A stretch of DNA of 8,677 nucleotides from JBJEXX01 sp051886215 (GTDB taxonomy: Bacteria > Bacillota_I > Bacilli_A > RF39 > UBA660): contig JBJEXX010000093.1 of assembly GCA_051886215.1 (NCBI GenBank), forward strand, positions 1-8,677. Direction: 5' to 3'. Made by a program: the position numbers and the translations under genes. Shown piece by piece: positions 6,034 to 8,677 of the stretch (its first letter is position 1; the number at the start of each line of letters is the position of its first letter). Below the pieces are notes generated by a model, which worked only from the letters and a program-made list of their open reading frames with translations, did not search any database and was not told where the DNA came from.

Positions 6034-6062
6034 ATAATACCATAACGGATATTAAAAATCAA
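6034..6062 (-). promoter_or_regulatory. Promoter of the 5460-5999 XRE repressor
   Basis: The minus strand has TTGATT (complement of 6057-6062), a 17-base spacer ending TGG, and TATTAT (complement of 6034-6039). This combines a reasonable -35 with an extended -10. The operator at 6068-6087 begins only a few bases upstream of this -35, allowing autoregulation. Confidence 0.65.
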
Positions 6063-6067
6063 TAATT

Positions 6068-6087
6068 TTGTCGGTTATTCTTGACAA
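6068..6087. promoter_or_regulatory. Operator 1: 20-bp inverted repeat overlapping the -35
   Basis: TTGTC-N10-GACAA; with flanks the arms reach seven perfect bases (TTTTGTC at 6066-6072, GACAAAA at 6083-6089). It matches operator 2 at 17 of 20 positions. It covers the TTGACA -35 (6081-6086) of the rightward promoter, so binding there would block RNA polymerase. Confidence 0.72.
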
Positions 6088-6109
6088 AAATATAATTACA
6101 ATGTATATT
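6081..6109 (+). promoter_or_regulatory. Rightward promoter of the replication-like operon
   Basis: A perfect TTGACA -35 (6081-6086) and TATATT -10 (6104-6109) are separated by 17 bases. Operator 1 covers the -35, and operator 2 covers the expected transcription start (about 6116). The first SD downstream is at 6139-6146. Confidence 0.78.
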
Positions 6110-6113
6110 ATAG

Positions 6114-6133
6114 TTGTCGGGCAATCTTGACAA
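6114..6133. promoter_or_regulatory. Operator 2: 20-bp inverted repeat at the transcription start
   Basis: TTGTC-N10-GACAA with spacer GGGCAATCTT. It begins 46 bases after operator 1, about 4.4 helical turns. Two near-identical sites bracketing one promoter suggest cooperative binding by the divergent XRE protein. The TTGACA inside it has no fitting -10 downstream, so it is read as part of the operator. Confidence 0.72.
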
Positions 6134-6153
6134 AAAAGAAAGGAGGATAGACA

Positions 6154-6189
6154 ATGCTAAAGGTTGCTAATACGACTAATGTTTTTTGA
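6154..6189 (+). CDS. Eleven-codon leader mini-ORF ahead of the replication-like gene
   Basis: ATG 6154 follows a strong SD (AAGGAGG, 6139-6145 area) and encodes MLKVANTTNVF, then TGA (6187-6189). It is the first translated frame on this transcript. The end reads GTT TTT TGA, a T run next to a weak stop. A +1 slip there would extend the peptide to 21 residues (through ENLHKSLKVN) and stop at TAA 6218-6220, four bases before the next SD. It may be a translational-coupling leader, a decayed gene start, or a +1 frameshift site. The excellent SD supports translation; function is unknown. Confidence 0.45.
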   Translation: MLKVANTTNVF

Positions 6190-6221
6190 AAATTTACACA
6201 AGTCTTTAAAGGTTAATTAAA

Positions 6222-6232
6222 AAGGGGGTGAT
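6222..6232 (+). promoter_or_regulatory. Strong SD indicating a non-canonical start at 6236
   Basis: AAGGGGGTGAT differs at one base from the full anti-SD complement AAGGAGGTGAT. The only start-like codon at proper distance in the long open frame is ATA at 6236-6238, 7 bases after the G run. The GTG inside the SD opens a frame that stops after three codons. Confidence 0.65.
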
Positions 6233-6235
6233 AGC

Positions 6236-6736
6236 ATAACAGAATCTAGTAAAGAGGGGTTTTGGTTAATACCTGTTCAAGTTGGAACAGATAGTGCACT
6301 CACATTACAAGATAAATTGTTGTATGGTCAAATCTTATCATTGACAAAGAAAACTGGATTCTGTTTTGCTAATAATTCTTATCTATCTGAGTTAAATAAT
6401 GTTACACCTAAAACAATTTCTAATTCTATCACTAATCTTAAGAAAAATAATTATATACGAGTTGAATATCATAAAGAAGAAATAAATAAATATAAAAGAA
6501 AAATATTTATGACGGATAAGGTAGTATGGAAAATAAATTCCGGTGGTATAGAAAAAAATGTTAATACCGGTATGGAAGATAATTACCACCATAATAATAT
6601 AAAGAATAAAAAGAGAAATAAATATAATACCAATAACAATGTTCCTTGGTGGTTAGATAAAGATATTGAGCCAAATCTTGCAACGCTAGAAGAACAGGCA
6701 GAGATGGAAAAACTATTAAGTGAATTTAAAAATTGA
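6236..6736 (+). CDS. HTH replication-initiator-like protein, apparent ATA start
   Basis: From ATA 6236 the frame encodes 166 aa. Residues 8-16 (GFWLIPVQV) and 27-36 (KLLYGQILSL) match the opening of plasmid and phage replication/HTH_36 proteins of the type hhPxxVhxDxxLxxxxKLLYGEIxxL. Residues 41-76 form a winged helix: GFCFANNSYLSELNNVTPKTISNSITNLKKNNYIRVE. A low-complexity Lys/Asn linker follows, then a conserved-looking tail NVPWWLDKDIEPNLATLEEQAEMEKLL. The frame is open back to TAA at 6218-6220 but has no ATG, GTG or TTG before TTG 6317, which falls inside the KLLYGQI motif and has no SD. ATA with the strong SD at 6222-6232 is therefore the best start. It probably binds an origin or controls transcription of the element; which of the two is uncertain. 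Confidence 0.72.
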   Translation: MTESSKEGFWLIPVQVGTDSALTLQDKLLYGQILSLTKKTGFCFANNSYLSELNNVTPKTISNSITNLKKNNYIRVEYHKEEINKYKRKIFMTDKVVWKINSGGIEKNVNTGMEDNYHHNNIKNKKRNKYNTNNNVPWWLDKDIEPNLATLEEQAEMEKLLSEFKN

Positions 6737-6815
6737 ATGAAAAGGAGTTGGTTTTATAAATAAATAAAAAATTAAATCATAAAATTTAATAAAAAGGAAA
6801 AGGGGGAATTATAGA
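6737..6815 (+). other. A/T-rich gap with no supported gene
   Basis: It contains an AAAAGGAG motif (6740-6747) followed only by very short frames, and stop codons in all frames. The SD-like AGGGGG before ATG 6816 lies at its end. No hairpin terminator is visible, so the preceding gene and the 43-codon gene are probably co-transcribed. Confidence 0.4.
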
Positions 6816-6947
6816 ATGGAGGTAGTACTAAAAGCAAAACACACATTTAAAACTGATATATCAAACGAAGAATTATTTAGGGATAGATTTAATGAGATAT
6901 TGTTAAAAGTTATATTGCATCTTGAACAAAATTACCAAAGTAGTTAA
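6816..6947 (+). CDS. Small 43-aa protein of unknown function
   Basis: ATG 6816 follows AAGGAAAAGGGGGAA, a good SD, and the frame runs 43 codons to TAA 6945-6947. The peptide begins MEVVLKAKHTF and continues with an acidic helix (SNEELFRDRFNEILLKVILHLEQ). It has no membrane segment. Small genes of this size often sit between the replication region and the recombinase in mobile elements and can encode excision or accessory factors, but no basic DNA-binding surface is evident and I do not recognise a family. SD quality and helical regularity support it being real. Confidence 0.6.
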   Translation: MEVVLKAKHTFKTDISNEELFRDRFNEILLKVILHLEQNYQSS

Positions 6948-6951
6948 AAAA

Positions 6952-6981
6952 TTATAAATAACTATCAAAAAGGGGTATAAT
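6952..6981 (+). promoter_or_regulatory. Promoter of the serine recombinase gene
   Basis: A consensus -10 TATAAT (6976-6981) has a weak -35 TTATAA (6952-6957) at 18 bases. The expected start is about 6988, leaving a leader of about 50 bases. It lies between the arms of a 10-bp inverted repeat (6958-6967 and 7005-7014). Confidence 0.55.
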
Positions 6982-7014
6982 ATAAGTTGTAATCGATTTA
7001 GTTCTGATAGTTAT
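6958..7014. repeat. 10-bp inverted repeat bracketing the recombinase promoter
   Basis: ATAACTATCA (6958-6967) and TGATAGTTAT (7005-7014) are perfect reverse complements 37 bases apart. The left arm sits between -35 and -10, the right arm in the leader. Possible roles are looping repression or binding by an element-encoded regulator. A second short repeat (TTCTG 7002-7006, CAGAA 7018-7022) overlaps the right arm and could fold near the ribosome binding site. Confidence 0.55.
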
Positions 7015-7024
7015 ATACAGAATT

Positions 7025-7030
7025 GGAGGA
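7025..7030 (+). promoter_or_regulatory. SD that fixes the recombinase start at 7038
   Basis: GGAGGA lies 7 bases before ATG 7038. A longer frame from TTG 7023 would translate the SD itself and has no SD of its own, so it is rejected. Confidence 0.85.
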
Positions 7031-7037
7031 TATAACT

Positions 7038-8633
7038 ATGAGAGCAAGAGTTGGTATTTATGGGAGGTTATCACAAGAAGATATAGATAAGATAAACAAA
7101 GAAGATGAAAGCGAAAGTATTCAAAATCAAAAAAGAATGCTATTAGAATATGCTTTAAAAAATGATTGGGATGTAGTTGATATTTATATAGACGAAGACT
7201 ATTCAGGTGCTGGAGTATATAGACCAGAGTTTGAAAGAATGCTAAAAGATTGTGAAAATAGAAAACTAGATATAGTTTTATGTAAGAGTCAATCAAGATT
7301 TTCAAGAGATATGGAAATAGTTGAAAGATATATAAATAATAAATTTAAAGAATGGAATGTTAGATTTATTAGTTTAGTAGATAATATTGATACTGATAAT
7401 AAATCTAATAAGAAATCTATTCAAATATTAGGATTAACTAATGAATGGTATTTAGAAGATTTATCTGATAATATTAAAAGGACTATAAGAAATAAAAAAG
7501 AATCTGGACAGTTTACTGGTTCATTTGCTCCTTATGGTTATTTAAGAAGTGAAGAAGATAAACACAAATTAGTTATTGATCCTGTTGCTTCAATCATTGT
7601 AAAAAAGATATTTGAAATGTACAAGCAAGGTTATGGTTATACTAAAATAGCAACTTATTTGAATGATACTAATGTTCCTAGTCCTTATGAACACAAAAAA
7701 GCAAGTGGTAGTAAATTTGTATGCGGAAATGTAGGAAAAGAAAAATCATATTGGTATTCAGATACAATTGCCAAAATCTTAAAAGACGAAGTATATATTG
7801 GTAATCTAGTACAAGGAAAAACTAGACACATAAGTTATAAAAATAAAAAATCAGTTCCTGTTCCTAAAGATGAATGGATAATTGTTAAAAACACACATGA
7901 ACCTATAATAGATGAAGATACTTGGAATATAGTTTCTGCTAAATTTAAAGGTAGGACAAAGCCAAGTAAATCAGGAGAAATTCATATGTTTACTCAAAAG
8001 GTATATTGTGATTGTTGTAAGAAAATATTTTACAATGGTTATTCTAAATCAGAAAATGGTACTAAACATTATTATTTAACTTGCAAGTCTAGAAAATCAG
8101 GTGTATTTTGTGAAAATAATTTATCAATTAGAGTAGACAAATTAAAAGAGTTTATTCTTAACGAGATTAACGAATATATCAAAGTTTATCATAATTCTAA
8201 AACTTTAAATGAGAAATACCAAAAATTAAATACTGAAAATAATAAAAATGAGATTCAAGAACAAATAAAAACTTTAGAAAAACAACAAATTGACTTAGAA
8301 AAATTACAAAGCAAAAAGAATTCATATTTAAAAAAACTATATGAAGATAGAATAGAGGGTTTCATTACTGATGAACAATACAAAGCTTTTAGTAAAGATT
8401 ACGATGATGAATTAAACGAATTGCAAAACAGGATTCAGTTAATAAAAGATGAAATCACTCTCTTAAATCAAAAGCACAATGATATGATTGATAGAGATAA
8501 AATATTTAATAAATATAAAACTATAAAAGAATTAGATAGAAGTATATTAGATGATTTTATAGAAAAAATATATATCGGTGCAGTAGATAAGAAAACGAAT
8601 GAACGAGAAATCAATATTGTATGGGCTATATAA
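7038..8633 (+). CDS. Large serine recombinase (site-specific integrase/excisionase)
   Basis: This 531-aa protein catalyses integration and excision through a phosphoserine-DNA intermediate. The N-terminal resolvase domain (about 1-150) has VGIYGRLS with nucleophile Ser12, SIQNQKRML, DEDYSGAGVYRPEFERML, and KSQSRFSRD carrying the active-site arginines. The recombinase domain (about 160-280) shows APYGYLR, IFEMYKQGYGYTKIATYLN and the typical ILKDEVYIGNLVQGK. A zinc ribbon follows with Cys324, 327, 349 and 358. A long coiled coil (about 385-485) precedes a closing LDDFIEKIYIG segment. The length and order are normal for transposon/IME-type members (TnpX/TndX/Int group). No lesion is seen, so it should be active. 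It is the last gene, about 44 bases from the window end, consistent with the usual position next to an attachment site. A directionality factor is not identified. Confidence 0.95.
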   Translation: MRARVGIYGRLSQEDIDKINKEDESESIQNQKRMLLEYALKNDWDVVDIYIDEDYSGAGVYRPEFERMLKDCENRKLDIVLCKSQSRFSRDMEIVERYINNKFKEWNVRFISLVDNIDTDNKSNKKSIQILGLTNEWYLEDLSDNIKRTIRNKKESGQFTGSFAPYGYLRSEEDKHKLVIDPVASIIVKKIFEMYKQGYGYTKIATYLNDTNVPSPYEHKKASGSKFVCGNVGKEKSYWYSDTIAKILKDEVYIGNLVQGKTRHISYKNKKSVPVPKDEWIIVKNTHEPIIDEDTWNIVSAKFKGRTKPSKSGEIHMFTQKVYCDCCKKIFYNGYSKSENGTKHYYLTCKSRKSGVFCENNLSIRVDKLKEFILNEINEYIKVYHNSKTLNEKYQKLNTENNKNEIQEQIKTLEKQQIDLEKLQSKKNSYLKKLYEDRIEGFITDEQYKAFSKDYDDELNELQNRIQLIKDEITLLNQKHNDMIDRDKIFNKYKTIKELDRSILDDFIEKIYIGAVDKKTNEREINIVWAI

Positions 8634-8677
8634 ATTAGTCCATACAAGACTTGTGTAGAATAAACATAACCTCCACA
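8634..8677. other. Possible right attachment-site region of the element
   Basis: The segment after the recombinase stop holds ACAAG-A-CTTGT (8644-8654), a perfect 5+1+5 palindrome, within CATACAAGACTTGTGTAG. Serine recombinase att sites are short imperfect inverted repeats around a central dinucleotide and normally lie beside the recombinase gene. The matching left end is not in the window, so the crossover cannot be fixed. A transcription-terminator role is unlikely, as no T-tract follows. Confidence 0.35.

Noticed and set aside
6127..6132. Second TTGACA as an additional -35
   Set aside because: No -10-like hexamer at 16-18 bases; it is the right half of operator 2 with its flank.
6317..6319. 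TTG 6317 as start of the replication-like gene
   Set aside because: No SD, and it cuts inside the KLLYGQI motif; homology-like sequence continues upstream.
6392..6592. Minus-strand ORF of 66 codons rich in Phe/Ile/Tyr
   Set aside because: Antisense of an A/T-rich winged-helix gene; the hydrophobic look comes from base composition.
7023..7037. Recombinase start at TTG 7023
   Set aside because: It would translate the GGAGGA SD; ATG 7038 gives the standard N-terminus of the family.
7036..7305. Minus-strand ORF of 89 codons
   Set aside because: Antisense of the resolvase catalytic domain, no independent support.
1..8677. CRISPR array, tRNA/rRNA genes or insertion sequences
   Set aside because: No regularly spaced direct repeats, no cloverleaf or rRNA-like segments, and no DDE transposase or terminal inverted repeats were seen.

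Overview
This is a strongly A+T-rich window that uses the standard code: TGA is a stop and Trp is TGG. It carries AGGAGG-type Shine-Dalgarno sites and sigma-A-like promoters. Together these point to a low-GC Gram-positive (Bacillota) host, probably an anaerobic or gut species; that host guess is inference. The gene content (relaxase C-terminus, origin of transfer, replication-initiator-like HTH protein, large serine recombinase at one edge) indicates most of an integrative mobilizable element (IME), or a related plasmid/ICE accessory segment. Its left part is cut by the window start, and its right end probably lies in the last ~45 bases.

Layout. (1) 1-549: 3' end of a MobV (Mob/Pre)-type relaxase gene. 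(2) 625-2451: a tight three-gene operon that begins with a Panacea-domain (DUF4065, SocA-like) antitoxin, followed by two unrecognised proteins, probably a toxin-antitoxin or defence cassette. (3) 2459-2584: an unusually G+C-rich, hairpin-rich intergenic tract. Read on the minus strand it matches, from memory, the pMV158/MobV origin-of-transfer layout: GCACACA, a stem-loop, then TAGTGTG/TTA. It is followed by a bidirectional terminator. (4) 2612-5421: a small XRE regulator (minus) divergent from a two-gene operon. That operon encodes a membrane-anchored trypsin/HtrA-like serine protease with a novel C-terminal domain and a four-TM zinc-ribbon membrane protein. It is the least explained cargo and the best candidate for an undescribed system. 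(5) 5460-6189: a second XRE regulator (minus), separated from the replication-like gene by a control region with two near-identical 20-bp inverted-repeat operators. (6) 6154-6947: a leader mini-ORF, an HTH replication-initiator-like protein that apparently starts at an ATA codon, and a 43-aa protein. (7) 7038-8633: a large serine recombinase, then a short palindrome-containing end that may be the attachment site.

How it may work together (inference). The recombinase excises and integrates the element. The relaxase nicks the minus strand at about 2467/2468, so the Panacea operon enters the recipient first. The 5460-5999 repressor sets expression of the replication/excision genes through the paired operators. 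The 2612-2878 regulator controls the protease/zinc-ribbon cargo through a palindrome between the divergent promoters. Start-codon choices differing from the longest open frames are made at 1837, 6236 and 7038.
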